64,000 bases of DNA from Desulfovibrio sp. (GTDB taxonomy: Bacteria > Desulfobacterota > Desulfovibrionia > Desulfovibrionales > Desulfovibrionaceae), in NCBI GenBank assembly GCA_022839785.1, contig JALHJW010000002.1, positions 248,001-312,000 of the forward strand, in the 5' to 3' direction. Both the position numbers and the translations under genes were made by a program. The number at the start of each line of letters is the position of its first letter. Positions within the stretch are counted from its first letter, which is position 1. This document shows positions 8,374-17,392 of this stretch, one piece after another. The notes under the pieces were generated by a model. The model worked only from the letters and a program-made list of their open reading frames with translations. It was not told the origin of the DNA and ran no database searches.

Positions 8374-8853
8374 ATGAAGAGACTTCCCGTGATCATTCTG
8401 ACCCTGGCGCTGCTCGGCGCGGCCGGATGCGCCGCCAAGCAGCAGAAAGCCGAGGCCCCCAAAGAGCCCGCGGCCGAGGAGACGGTGGTGATCGCCAAGC
8501 CCGCCAAGCCCGCGCCCACGCCGCTGGAGATCTACGAGATGAACTACAGGCAGCTCCCCACCAGCCATACCGTGGTCAAGGGCGAGTGCCTCTGGCGCAT
8601 CTCCGAACAGGCCCAGATCTACAACGACCCCTTCATGTGGCCGCTGATCTACAAGGCCAACCGCGACAAAATCACGAAGAGCCCGGACCTGATCTACCCC
8701 GGCCAGGTCTTCTCCATTCCGCGCTCCGGGTTCACCCTGGCGGACATCAAGGAGGCCCGGGTCAAGGCCGGTTCGTCCAAAAAGAAGTCCGATCCCGCGC
8801 CGACCTCGAACCTCCCGGCGGCCATCCGTCAGGAGCTGGGGTACGGCTTCTAG
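8374..8853 (+). CDS. LysM-domain lipoprotein
   Basis: 159 residues. A type II signal peptide ends in the lipobox LLGAAGC (Cys19), so the protein is anchored to a membrane on the periplasmic side. A proline/alanine-rich linker precedes one LysM repeat (about residues 65-115, with HTVVKGECLWRISE and the IYPGQVFSIP end), which binds peptidoglycan. The C-terminal 40 residues are a Lys/Ser-rich tail. I chose the ATG at 8374 because GGAGGAC lies 4 bases upstream; the frame runs back to 8311 without a better start. The likely role is envelope maintenance; rlpA follows 366 bases downstream. Confidence 0.85.
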   Translation: MKRLPVIILTLALLGAAGCAAKQQKAEAPKEPAAEETVVIAKPAKPAPTPLEIYEMNYRQLPTSHTVVKGECLWRISEQAQIYNDPFMWPLIYKANRDKITKSPDLIYPGQVFSIPRSGFTLADIKEARVKAGSSKKKSDPAPTSNLPAAIRQELGYGF

Positions 8854-9219
8854 TCCGCGGCCCGCAGGCCGCGCCGGACAACGGGGCGTTCAGGGCACGG
8901 CCCTGGACGCCCCGTTGCGTTCCGGGCGGCGGGCCGGAAGGCAGCACGGCGAAGACGGCAAAACCGGCCAGCCGCATCGGCAAGCCCGGCCCTTGGGCGG
9001 GCACGTTTCCGGACCGGGAGACGCGCTCGGCCACGGTTGAGGTCTTGACCGGCGCGCTGTTCCTTGTGACAACCCGGGAGCGCGTCTTCGCCCTGACCGC
9101 GGCCGAACCCCGCGCGGGCTGCAAGCTGCTCGCGGCATGGTGCGCAAGAACAACAACGATCTGGTCACGCTGACCACGGCCCTGGCCCTGGCCCAGGGCA
9201 AGAACATCGGAGCCTGAGC
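8854..9219 (+). other. intergenic stretch between LysM gene and rlpA
   Basis: 366 bases without a convincing gene. It holds a strong stem-loop near its start (8879-8917) and, at its end, a possible 26-codon frame (ATG 9137 to TGA 9217) stopping two bases before rlpA. That frame reads like real protein (MVRKNNNDLVTLTTALALAQ) but lacks a ribosome binding site and may be a remnant of a decayed gene or a leader. Confidence 0.5.
8879..8917 (+). terminator. 17-bp stem-loop after the LysM gene
   Basis: CAACGGGGCG... at 8879-8895 pairs with 8901-8917 over 17 bp (one G-T pair) around a five-base loop, 25 bases after the stop codon. No U-tract follows, so it may stabilise the 3' end of the transcript instead of terminating. 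Confidence 0.55.
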
Positions 9220-10041
9220 ATGCCGTTTCTCGCTTCCCGCGGCCGCGCCCTGGCGGGTGCGGTCCTCGTCGTCCTGGCCATCTCCCTGCTGTCCGGCTGC
9301 GGCCTGCACTCCTACGACCAGGGCCCCCCGCCGCGCACCGGCAAGCGGGGAGGCGAGGCCGCCACGGAGCAGAAACCGGCGGACGCCCCTCCGCCCCAGG
9401 TCACGCCCGCGCCCAAGGGCACCTTCAAGCCCTACACCCAGTCGGGCAGGACCTACGAGCCGCTCTTCTCGGCCGACGGCTACCGCGAGGAGGGCCTGGC
9501 CTCCTGGTACGGCCTGCAGTTCCACGGCCGCAAGACGGCCAACGGCGAGGTCTACGACATGTATTCCATGACCGCGGCCCACCGCATCCTGCCCATGGGC
9601 ACCCGGCTGAAGGTGGAGAACTTGGAGAACGGCCGCGTGGCCGAGGTCCGGGTCAACGACCGCGGCCCCTTCGTGGACCCGGACCGGCGCGTCATCGACC
9701 TCTCCTTCGCCGCGGCCCGGGAACTGGGCACGGACAAACCCGGGCTGGCGCGCGTGCGCATCAGCTCCATCGGCAGGATAGAGGGCTTCACCGGTACGGA
9801 TCTGGCGGGCCGCTTCTACATCCAGGTGGGGGCGTTCACGGTCAGGAACAACGCGGACCGGCTGGCCGCGCGCCTGGTCAGGGACGGCTACAAGAACACC
9901 CGCGTGGAGCAGGCCGACGTGGACGGGCAGACCTTCTGGCGCGTCCAGGCGGGGGTGTTCCCCAGCCTGAACGCGGCCGAGCAGGGGCAGGAGACGCTGC
10001 GCCGCGAGTTCCCTCAGGCGTTCGTCATTGCTGATCGTTGA
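9220..10041 (+). CDS. rlpA: septal ring lytic transglycosylase RlpA family lipoprotein
   Basis: 273 residues. The signal peptide ends in lipobox LLSGC (Cys27). The double-psi beta-barrel domain (about residues 85-175) carries the family motifs ASWYG...HGRKTANGE and VNDRGPFV, including the catalytic-type Asp. A SPOR domain (about 195-272, starting YIQVGAF) binds denuded glycan at the septum. RlpA cleaves naked glycan strands during daughter-cell separation. Its 3' end overlaps the convergent IHF-like gene by 17 bases. No good ribosome binding site precedes the ATG. Confidence 0.92.
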   Translation: MPFLASRGRALAGAVLVVLAISLLSGCGLHSYDQGPPPRTGKRGGEAATEQKPADAPPPQVTPAPKGTFKPYTQSGRTYEPLFSADGYREEGLASWYGLQFHGRKTANGEVYDMYSMTAAHRILPMGTRLKVENLENGRVAEVRVNDRGPFVDPDRRVIDLSFAAARELGTDKPGLARVRISSIGRIEGFTGTDLAGRFYIQVGAFTVRNNADRLAARLVRDGYKNTRVEQADVDGQTFWRVQAGVFPSLNAAEQGQETLRREFPQAFVIADR

Positions 10042-10333
10042 GTTCCGAGCGGAACTTGCGGGAAAGCCGGAAGACGACCACCTTGCGCGGGGTCAGGGTG
10101 ATGGTTTCGCTGGTCTGGGGGTTGCGGCCCTTGCGCGCCTTCTTGTCGTAGGCCTCGAACTTGCCGAAGCCCGAGATCAGAAGGTTGTGGTCCTTCTTGA
10201 TGGAGTGCTTCATCAGATCGAGCAGGGTTTCCACGTGCGCCTTGATCTCGGCCCGGTTCATGTCGATCTTCTCGTAGATCCGGTCCACGATGTCGGCCTT
10301 GGTCAGCGTCTTGCCGTTGCCGTTGCTGCTCAT
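10025..10333 (-). CDS. integration host factor/HU family DNA-binding protein
   Basis: 102 residues. It has the HU/IHF fold with GFGKFEAYDKKARKGRNPQTSE, including the proline-containing DNA-intercalating arm (RNPQT at 70-74). A ten-residue polar N-terminal extension precedes TKADIVDRIY. The sequence looks closer to IHF alpha than to HU, but this is by eye. These dimers bend DNA and assist sigma-54 promoters, recombination and chromosome packing. GGAGGAGAC lies upstream of the ATG. It follows the HIT gene by 31 bases on the same strand, so the pair is probably one transcript. Confidence 0.88.
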   Translation of the reverse strand: MSSNGNGKTLTKADIVDRIYEKIDMNRAEIKAHVETLLDLMKHSIKKDHNLLISGFGKFEAYDKKARKGRNPQTSETITLTPRKVVVFRLSRKFRSELNDQQ

Positions 10334-10364
10334 GGCAGTCTCCTCCGGTTGTCGCGCCGCCGGA

Positions 10365-10784
10365 TCAGGCGATCCGGGCGCGGATGCTCTCCGCCAGCGC
10401 GTTCATTTCGTCCATGGATGCGTAGGCGCCGCTCGGCCACAGATGCAGGCCGTCTCCCTCCACGCGGGGAATGAGGTGCCAGTGGGCGTGGAAGACCAAC
10501 TGCCCGGCCGAGGCGTTGCAGTTCAGCCCGAGGTTGAAGCCCGTGGCCCCGGTGGCGGCCATGAGCGCCGCGCCCACCGTGCGGAAGGCGGTCACGAGGT
10601 CCGCGCCCAGGCCGGGGTCGAGGTCCAAAATCGTGGCGTGATGCGCCTTGGGGATGACCAGGGCATGGCCCGGCCGGACCGGGGCGATGTCCAGAAAGGC
10701 CAGGACGGTCCCGGTTTCGTACAGCTTGGCGCAGGGAATCTCGCCCCGCACGATCCTGCAGAAGATGCACTCGGACTGGCTCAC
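10365..10784 (-). CDS. HIT family nucleotide hydrolase/transferase
   Basis: 139 residues. The histidine triad HAHWH (residues 99-103) in the HxHxHxx context LVFHAHWHLIPR marks the HIT superfamily, with the zinc-type CIFC pair at 6-9 and FLDIAPVRPGHALVIPK typical of the HINT branch. Such cytoplasmic enzymes hydrolyse nucleotide phosphoramidates or dinucleoside phosphates. The start is GTG (10782-10784) with an AAAGGGGG box upstream. Divergent from the radical SAM gene across a 148-base AT-rich region that must hold both promoters. Confidence 0.9.
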   Translation of the reverse strand: MSQSECIFCRIVRGEIPCAKLYETGTVLAFLDIAPVRPGHALVIPKAHHATILDLDPGLGADLVTAFRTVGAALMAATGATGFNLGLNCNASAGQLVFHAHWHLIPRVEGDGLHLWPSGAYASMDEMNALAESIRARIA

Positions 10785-10932
10785 GCCGCCCCCTTTTCAG
10801 GTACGTTTCCCATCCGCCGGATAACACGCCAAATTCATTGTCATATTCACCATGGTCCGGCACCTTGGCAAGATGTTTACAAAAAATTACGGGTTTCCAT
10901 GTAGTCTGAATTCCTGATAATTTTTATCCTGT

Positions 10933-11979
10933 ATGGACGCTGCCGTTCTCCACCACCCCGAGCCCACGGGCCAGCGGCCCAGGCTCCTGCCGGTCTTCCT
11001 GCCGCATGCCGGTTGTCCGGCCGCGGACGCCGCGCGCCCGAAAGGCCGCTGCCTCTTCTGCGACCAGCAGGCGCAGAGCGGCCAGACGCGGCGCAGTCTA
11101 GCCGATCACCTCGCCTCTCTGGCCCGGAGTCTGGACGAATTGGCCGGACGCGGCGGCGGTCCCGTGGACCTGGGGTTTTACGGCGGAGCCTTCACTGCCC
11201 TGCCGGACGGCTGGCCCGAACGCTTCCTGGCCCTGGCCGCCGCGTACCGGGAGCGGGGAATCGTCGGCGGCGTACGCTGCTCCACGCGGCCCGACGTCTG
11301 CGACCCGGCGCTGCTGGCGCGGTTGCGCGGCCTGGGCCTCGACATGGTGGAGCTGGGCGTGCAGAGCTTTTCCGCCGCGGCCCTGGCCGCCTGCCATCGC
11401 GGGCACGGCCCGGACGCGGCCCGCGCGGGCTGCCGGGCCGTGCGCTCGGCCGGGCTGCGGCTGGGCGTGCATCTCATGCCCGGCCTGCCCGGCGGCAGCG
11501 TCCAGGACCTGCTGGCCGACGCGGACGCGTGCGCCGACCTGGGGGCCGAGGCCGTGCGCCTGCACCCCTGCCTGGTGCTGGCCGGAACCCCGCTCGCCCG
11601 CCTCCGGGAATCCGGCGGCTACGCCCCCTGGCCCCTGGCCAAGGCCCTGGCCGCCTGCGGCCTGACCACGCTGCGCCTGTGGCGGGCAGGGGTGCGCGTG
11701 GCGCGCCTCGGGTTGGCCGCCGAGGACTCCCTGCTGCGCGCCATCCTGGCCGGACCGTGGCACCCGGCCTTCGGCCAGCGGGCGCGCAGCCGCGCGCTCT
11801 TCCTCCATCTGGCCGGGGCCTGGCAGGCTGCCGGACGCCCGCGCGGCGCGTTCCTCGTCCCAAAGCGCCATCTCCCCGACGTCATCGGCTGGCGGCGCGA
11901 AACGGCCCCGCGCTATGCGCGCCTCGGCCTGACGCCGAGGCCGCACGACGAAACATTCTTCTTGTTGCCGTCGGCTTGA
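10933..11979 (+). CDS. radical SAM protein with atypical cysteine spacing
   Basis: 348 residues. The N-terminus VFLPHAGCP...GRCLFCDQQ resembles the FIPHxGCPHRCxFCNQ start of Elp3/YhcC-like radical SAM proteins, and later blocks (DLGFYGGAFTALP, STRPD, VELGVQSF, HLMPGLPGG) match the same group. The expected CX3CX2C cluster motif is replaced by C28-X11-C40-X2-C43, an eight-residue insertion between the first two ligands. The reaction and substrate are unknown. It opens directly from an AT-rich promoter region and lies 51 bases before pyrB. Confidence 0.8.
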   Translation: MDAAVLHHPEPTGQRPRLLPVFLPHAGCPAADAARPKGRCLFCDQQAQSGQTRRSLADHLASLARSLDELAGRGGGPVDLGFYGGAFTALPDGWPERFLALAAAYRERGIVGGVRCSTRPDVCDPALLARLRGLGLDMVELGVQSFSAAALAACHRGHGPDAARAGCRAVRSAGLRLGVHLMPGLPGGSVQDLLADADACADLGAEAVRLHPCLVLAGTPLARLRESGGYAPWPLAKALAACGLTTLRLWRAGVRVARLGLAAEDSLLRAILAGPWHPAFGQRARSRALFLHLAGAWQAAGRPRGAFLVPKRHLPDVIGWRRETAPRYARLGLTPRPHDETFFLLPSA

Positions 11980-12030
11980 GCGGGTAGACTCTTCGGCGGC
12001 CTGAAAACCGCAACCCCAAGCGGCCTCCCC

Positions 12031-12978
12031 ATGAGCAACGAAAACGCCCCCTGGCCCCACAAGGACCTGCTGGACACGGACCAGCTGTCCCTTGACGACG
12101 TGCGCCGCATCTTCGCCGCCGCCACTTCCTTCCAGGAGGTCAACCAGCGGCCCGTGAAGAAGGTCCCCACCCTGCGCGGCAAGAGCGTGGTCCTCTTCTT
12201 CGCCGAGCCCTCCACGCGCACCAAGACCTCCTTCGACATGGCGGGCAAGCGGCTCTCCGCCGACACCTTCTCCCTGGCCTCGTCGTCCAGCTCCCTGACC
12301 AAGGGCGAATCGCTGAAGGACACGGCCCTGACCCTGCAGGCCATGAACCCCGACGCCATCGTCATCCGCCACCGCGCCAGCGGCGCGGCCGCCTTCCTGG
12401 CCCAGCGCCTGGAATGCTCCATCATCAACGCCGGAGACGGCTGGCACGCCCACCCCACCCAGGCCCTGCTCGACGCCTTCACCCTGACCCAGGAATGGGG
12501 CGGCCTCGCGGGCAAGACCGTGTGCATCCTGGGCGACATCGCCCACTCGCGCGTGGCCCGCTCCAACGTGGACCTGCTCACCCGCCTGGGCGCCACGGTG
12601 CGCCTCTGCGCCCCGCGCACGCTCCTGCCCCACCGCATCGAGTCCTGGCCCGTGGAGATCTTCGGCGACCTCTCCCGCGCCGTGGACGGCGCGCACGCCG
12701 TGATGTGCCTCCGCCTGCAGCTCGAACGCATGCAGGCCGGACTCATCCCGGACCTCCGCGAATACGCCCGCTGCTGGTGCCTGGGCCCCCGTCACCTCGA
12801 ACGCGCGGCTCCCGACGTGCGCGTCCTGCACCCCGGCCCCATGAACCGCGGCGTGGAGATCGACTCGGCCCTGGCCGACTCCCTCTCTTCCCTGGTCCTC
12901 GATCAGGTGGCCTCGGGCGTGGCCGTGCGCATGGCCCTGCTCTTCCTCTACCTGACCCGCAAGGAGGCCGCGCAATGA
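12031..12978 (+). CDS. pyrB: aspartate carbamoyltransferase catalytic subunit
   Basis: 315 residues, the normal ATCase length. The carbamoyl-phosphate loop FAEPSTRTKTSF (near residue 58), HPTQALLDAF and LHPGPMNRGVEI are all present. The enzyme joins carbamoyl phosphate and aspartate in step two of pyrimidine synthesis. Its stop overlaps pyrC by four bases (ATGA), so the two are translationally coupled. There is no pyrI regulatory subunit in the window. Confidence 0.96.
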   Translation: MSNENAPWPHKDLLDTDQLSLDDVRRIFAAATSFQEVNQRPVKKVPTLRGKSVVLFFAEPSTRTKTSFDMAGKRLSADTFSLASSSSSLTKGESLKDTALTLQAMNPDAIVIRHRASGAAAFLAQRLECSIINAGDGWHAHPTQALLDAFTLTQEWGGLAGKTVCILGDIAHSRVARSNVDLLTRLGATVRLCAPRTLLPHRIESWPVEIFGDLSRAVDGAHAVMCLRLQLERMQAGLIPDLREYARCWCLGPRHLERAAPDVRVLHPGPMNRGVEIDSALADSLSSLVLDQVASGVAVRMALLFLYLTRKEAAQ

Positions 12979-14267
12979 GCCCTGATCTCGTCATCCGCGC
13001 CGCCCGCCTGGCCTGCGGCACGAAAGACCGCCCGGCCGACTGCCTCGTGGACTGTCTGTGCGCGGACGGCCGCATCCTCGACGTCCTGCCGCACGACCCG
13101 GCCCGCGCCTTTGAAAACGCCGAGGTCGTGGACGCCCCGGGCCTCGTGCTCCTGCCCAGCCTCGTGGACGCCCATGTCCACCTGCGCGACCCCGGCCAGG
13201 AATACAAGGAAGACGTCGCCTCCGGTCTTACGGCAGCGGCGCACGGCGGCTTCGGCCACGTCCTGTGCATGGCCAACACCCGGCCCGTGAACGACGCCGC
13301 CTCCATCACCGAGGCCATGCGCGACAAGGCCCGCCGGGCGCATCCGCACGGCCCGCGCCTGCACCCCATCGGCGCGCTCTCCAAGGGCCTGGAGGCCAGG
13401 GAGCTGGCCCCCATGGCCGACCTCGCCGCGGCGGGCTGCATCGCCTTTTCCAACGACGGCCTGCCCGTGCCCACGGCCGAATTCTTCCGCCGCGCCGTGG
13501 AATACGCCGCCACGGTCGGCCGCGTGGTCATCGACCACTGCGAGGAGCCAAGCATGGCCCCGGCCGCGGGCATGAACGAGGGCGCGGTCAGCGCCTCCCT
13601 CGGACTGCGCGGGCAGCCCTGGGTGGCCGAGGCCGCCCAGGTGGCGCGCGACATCCTGCTCGCCGAATACCTCGGCCTGCCCATCCACCTCGCCCATCTC
13701 TCCTGCAAGGCCTCCGTGGACCTCGTGGCCTTCGCCAAGGCGCGCGGCGCGCCGGTCACGGCCGAGACCTGCCCGCACTACCTGCTGCTCACCGAGGCCG
13801 CCTGCCAGGACTATGACACCAAGGCCAAGGTCAACCCGCCCCTGCGCACCCAGGAGGACGTGGAGGCCGTGCGCCAGGCCCTGGAATCCGGCGTCCTCGA
13901 CGTGCTGGCCACGGACCACGCGCCGCACGCGGACCACGAGAAGGAAGTGGAGTTCGACCAGGCCCCCTGCGGCATCTCCGGCCTGGACACCGCCCTCTCC
14001 CTGGCCTGGTCCCTGACCCCGGGCGGCCTGCTCAGCGAGAAACGCCTCGTGGACGCCATGTGCCACGCGCCCGGACGCATCTTCGGCATCGCCACCAACC
14101 GCTTCGAGCCCGGCGATCCGGCCGACGTCGTCCTCTTCGACCCGGCCCGGAGCTGGACCGTGTCGCGCGAAACCATGCGCTCCAAGAGCTGCAACACCCC
14201 CTGGCTTGGGCGGACGCTCTTCGGCCGCGTGGTCGGCCATTTCATGAGCGGGAAACGGATCGTCTGA
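12975..14267 (+). CDS. pyrC: dihydroorotase
   Basis: 430 residues, type I dihydroorotase size. The metal-binding DAHVHLRDPGQ (His67, His69) and the later TDHAPH motif are intact, which argues for an active enzyme and not an inactive ATCase-partner dihydroorotase. It cyclises carbamoyl aspartate to dihydroorotate, directly after PyrB in the pathway. The start ATG overlaps the pyrB stop by four bases. Ends 109 bases before rlmN. Confidence 0.95.
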   Translation: MSPDLVIRAARLACGTKDRPADCLVDCLCADGRILDVLPHDPARAFENAEVVDAPGLVLLPSLVDAHVHLRDPGQEYKEDVASGLTAAAHGGFGHVLCMANTRPVNDAASITEAMRDKARRAHPHGPRLHPIGALSKGLEARELAPMADLAAAGCIAFSNDGLPVPTAEFFRRAVEYAATVGRVVIDHCEEPSMAPAAGMNEGAVSASLGLRGQPWVAEAAQVARDILLAEYLGLPIHLAHLSCKASVDLVAFAKARGAPVTAETCPHYLLLTEAACQDYDTKAKVNPPLRTQEDVEAVRQALESGVLDVLATDHAPHADHEKEVEFDQAPCGISGLDTALSLAWSLTPGGLLSEKRLVDAMCHAPGRIFGIATNRFEPGDPADVVLFDPARSWTVSRETMRSKSCNTPWLGRTLFGRVVGHFMSGKRIV

Positions 14268-14376
14268 ACCGGGACAGATGCCCCCGGCAGTTGGACGGCT
14301 CAGGCCCCCGGGCACGGGGACGGCTGGCGGGTGCAAGGGTGTGCGGCGTACGGACCGACAGGACAGCCATCACGGC

Positions 14377-15429
14377 ATGCAAAGCATCCATGACTTGACG
14401 CTCGCGGGCCTGCGCGAGGCCGTGACCGGCCTCGGGGAACCCGCCTTCCGGGCCGCCCAGGTCTTCCAGTGGCTGTGGGGCAGGCGGGCGCGCTCCTTCG
14501 AGGAGATGTCCAACGTCTCCAAGGGGCTGCGCGGCCGTCTGGCCGAGAGCTTCTCGCTCGTCCGGCCCGAGCCCGCCACGGTGCTCACGAGCAAGGACGG
14601 CACCGTGAAGTTCCTGCTGCGCCTGGCGGACGGGGAGCACATCGAGACCGTGCTGATCCCGGAGAAGGAACACTACACGCTGTGCCTCTCCACGCAGGTG
14701 GGCTGCGCCATGGCCTGCACCTTCTGCTCCACCGGAACCATGGGCTTCACGCGCAACCTCACGCACGGCGAGATACTGGGGCAGATACTGGCGGCCATGG
14801 AGCACATCGAGAGCGCCGGGCTGCCCATGGGACTGCGCAACCTCGTGTTCATGGGCATGGGCGAGCCCACGCAGAACCTCGACACGCTGCTCGCGGCCCT
14901 GGGCACCATGCGCGAGGAGGGCGGGCTGGCCATCAGCCCGCGCCGCGTCACGGTCTCCACCGTGGGCCTGCCGCACACCCTGGCCCGCTTCGGCGCGTCC
15001 GGGGCAGGGCTCCTGGCCGTGTCGCTGCACGCGCCCACGCAAACGTTGCGGGAGAAGATCATGCCCCGCGCCGCCCAGGCCATGCCGCTGGACAGGCTCG
15101 TGGCCGAGCTGCGCGCGTACCCCCTGAAGCCCCGCGAGCGCGTGACCATCGAATACATCCTCATCGGCGGGATCAACGATTCCGAGGCGCACGCCCGGGA
15201 CCTGGTGCGGGTGCTCTCGACCTTCAAGTCCAAGGTCAACCTCATCGCCTACAACCCCTCCAAGGGCAGCCCCTACGAGGCCCCCGTCCTGGACAGCGTC
15301 CTGGCCTTCGAGGCGCTGCTGCGCAAGAAGAACGTGACCACCATCCTGCGCCGCTCCAAGGGCCAGGACATCAACGCCGCCTGCGGTCAGCTCGTCACGG
15401 CCCACGCCATGGAGAACCCCTCGGCATAG
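14377..15429 (+). CDS. rlmN: 23S rRNA (adenine(2503)-C(2))-methyltransferase RlmN
   Basis: 350 residues. The radical SAM cluster ligands are C110-X3-C114-X2-C117 (QVGCAMACTFCSTG), and the C-terminal AACGQL block (Cys336) holds the cysteine that carries the methylene intermediate. The family methylates A2503 of 23S rRNA, and in some species tRNA A37. I chose the ATG at 14377 (MQSIHDLTL) because the family starts there; the 33 residues before it are low complexity. There is no clear ribosome binding site, so the start is moderately certain. Confidence 0.93.
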   Translation: MQSIHDLTLAGLREAVTGLGEPAFRAAQVFQWLWGRRARSFEEMSNVSKGLRGRLAESFSLVRPEPATVLTSKDGTVKFLLRLADGEHIETVLIPEKEHYTLCLSTQVGCAMACTFCSTGTMGFTRNLTHGEILGQILAAMEHIESAGLPMGLRNLVFMGMGEPTQNLDTLLAALGTMREEGGLAISPRRVTVSTVGLPHTLARFGASGAGLLAVSLHAPTQTLREKIMPRAAQAMPLDRLVAELRAYPLKPRERVTIEYILIGGINDSEAHARDLVRVLSTFKSKVNLIAYNPSKGSPYEAPVLDSVLAFEALLRKKNVTTILRRSKGQDINAACGQLVTAHAMENPSA

Positions 15430-15573
15430 CGCGTCTTCCCCGACGCTCCGGCAACATCGTCTCGGTTCCTTTCCAGCCGTCCCGCCGCTCAGGGGGCAGT
15501 CTTTCCCCTGGCTCTCGTCCCCTCGCCGTGCCGGGATATGTCCGGCCTGACGCCTGTGCGCAGAGCCGCGGGT

Positions 15574-15594
15574 CCAGGACCCTCAAGGTCCTGG
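15574..15594. terminator. small hairpin between rlmN and AOR gene
   Basis: CCAGGACC (15574-15581) and GGTCCTGG (15587-15594) form a perfect 8-bp stem with a five-base loop between convergent genes. There is no T-run in either direction. Confidence 0.35.
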
Positions 15595-15625
15595 CGCAGG
15601 GAGGGGGCCGGGGGCAGTCCCCGCC

Positions 15626-17392
15626 TCAGCCCTTGCCCGGCTCCACCGGCCTGCCCAGGTCGCGGATGGCGACGGCGTAGCGGCTGCGGACGTCGTCGAG
15701 GTAGGCCTGGTCCATCTTGCCCGCCCAGGTCTCGACTTCCATGAAGCGTTTGGGGACCGTGGTCTTTTCGGGTTCGTAGCCGGTGGCCATGCGCATGCGC
15801 CAGCGCAGGCGCTGCATCTCGTCCGCGGCCTTGTCCATGGAGGCGGCGAGGTCGGGCAGGCCGACGGACACGAGGCATTCGGCGAGCAGTCCCTTCTTGT
15901 AGACGCCGCGCGCGAAAAGGCAGGAGACCAGGGAGGTGAGGAGCACGCGTTCGCGTTCGTCCTCCACGAAGAAGGCCACGGCCTTGGCCGCGTCCTTGTC
16001 GTGTTTCTTCTGGTCGTAGCCGTAGGAGCCGGTGTCCAGGTGGGAATGGCGGAAGGACATGGACTGGTTGGCGAAGAAGGTCTCACCCGAGGCGTAGCCC
16101 GCCATTTCCTGGCCGAGCACGCAGGCGAAGTCCTCGCCGCCGTACTTTTTCGCCGCGACCATGGCTCCCTGGGCCAGGGTCCGGTAGAACTCGTTCTTGC
16201 CGTGCCCGAGGCACCAGAGGGCTTCCAGGTAGTTCTTGTGGTCGCCGAAGGCCAGAGGGTATTCGGTCTCTTCGAGGGAGATCACGCCCTTTTGCAGGGC
16301 CTCGGTGGCCCAGGCCAGGGCCACGCCCGCGCTCATCACGTCCACGCCCTGCTTTTCCACCTCGTCCATCAGGGCCAGGGCGTGCGAGGCGTTCATCACG
16401 CCGAGCATGGCCCCCACGGCGAAGATCAGTTCGTGGTCGTAGGAAACCTGGCGGATCTGGAAGCGGTGTTCGTCCTGGAACTGTTCGCGCAGCATGCCCA
16501 CGTGGATGCAGCCCACGGGGCAGCCTGCGCAGGCCGCGTTGCGGATCAGCAAATCTTCCGCAAACTTTTCACCGGAAATGCCCACTGCATCTGGATCGCG
16601 AGTCTGTTGGAGATTGCGGATCGGGAGCGAGGAGAGCTCGTTGAGCGGGATCACGTTCCCCGGGGTGCCGAGGTTGTGGTACTTGCTCATCATCTCCGTG
16701 GCGGTCATGTCCTGATGGACCTTTTGGAAGAGCTTGGCGTAGGCCTTGGGGTCGGGACCGGGCAGTTCCATGTCGGAGTCGCCGGAGACCACGAGGGCCT
16801 TCACGTTCTTCACGCCCATGACCGAGCCCGAGCCCAGGCGGCCGAAGTGGCGGAAGGTGTCCACGTTGATGCAGGCGTAAGCCGAGAGCGTCTCTCCGGC
16901 CGGACCGATGCGCAGGATGGAGCGGTGGCCCGAGGAGCCGGAGAAGGCCCGGCGGATGACCCGGCCGGTGGTGAAGACGTTGGCGCCCCAGAGGTAGTTG
17001 GCGTCCTTGATCTCGATGGCCCTGGAGCCCACATGCACTGCCACCGGGACCCTGGCCCGGCCGCGCAGGACGATGGCCTCGAAACCCGCGAAGCGCATGG
17101 ACAGGGCCAGGCGGCCGCCGGCGTGGGACTCGGCGTACTGGTCGTGGTAGGGCGACTTGAAGCCCGCCACCACCTTGGACATGAGCGGGAAGTAGCCGGT
17201 CAGGCAGCCGATGGCGAAGATCAGGGGCTGGTCCGGGTGGGACCAGGGCTCAAGCGGCAGACCGTATTTCTCGAACAGGGCCGCGGCCAGGCCGGAACCG
17301 CCGATGAGCCGGTTCCTGTCGCCGAAGGAGACGATCTCAGCCTTGCCCTCGTCCAAGTGGACAATGCAGACGCGGAAGGTATGCTCAGACAT
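15626..17392 (-). CDS. aldehyde ferredoxin oxidoreductase (tungsten-type) family protein
   Basis: 588 residues. Cluster ligands CAGCPVGC (C-X2-C-X3-C, near residue 290) and a fourth Cys near 492 (LVSCLF) match the AOR arrangement. The N-terminal GGSGLAAALFEKYG and GCLTGYFPLMSK blocks match the tungstopterin-binding fold. The family oxidises aldehydes to acids, passing electrons to ferredoxin. The substrate here is unknown. The start ATG overlaps the stop of the upstream polyferredoxin gene by eight bases, so the two are coupled and the ferredoxin is its likely partner. The longer frame to 17527 is antisense-like text. Confidence 0.9.
   Translation of the reverse strand: MSEHTFRVCIVHLDEGKAEIVSFGDRNRLIGGSGLAAALFEKYGLPLEPWSHPDQPLIFAIGCLTGYFPLMSKVVAGFKSPYHDQYAESHAGGRLALSMRFAGFEAIVLRGRARVPVAVHVGSRAIEIKDANYLWGANVFTTGRVIRRAFSGSSGHRSILRIGPAGETLSAYACINVDTFRHFGRLGSGSVMGVKNVKALVVSGDSDMELPGPDPKAYAKLFQKVHQDMTATEMMSKYHNLGTPGNVIPLNELSSLPIRNLQQTRDPDAVGISGEKFAEDLLIRNAACAGCPVGCIHVGMLREQFQDEHRFQIRQVSYDHELIFAVGAMLGVMNASHALALMDEVEKQGVDVMSAGVALAWATEALQKGVISLEETEYPLAFGDHKNYLEALWCLGHGKNEFYRTLAQGAMVAAKKYGGEDFACVLGQEMAGYASGETFFANQSMSFRHSHLDTGSYGYDQKKHDKDAAKAVAFFVEDERERVLLTSLVSCLFARGVYKKGLLAECLVSVGLPDLAASMDKAADEMQRLRWRMRMATGYEPEKTTVPKRFMEVETWAGKMDQAYLDDVRSRYAVAIRDLGRPVEPGKG

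Noticed and set aside
10785..10932. Possible sigma-54 or other promoter in the AT-rich region before the radical SAM gene
   Set aside because: No element matched a consensus well enough; only general promoter content is likely.
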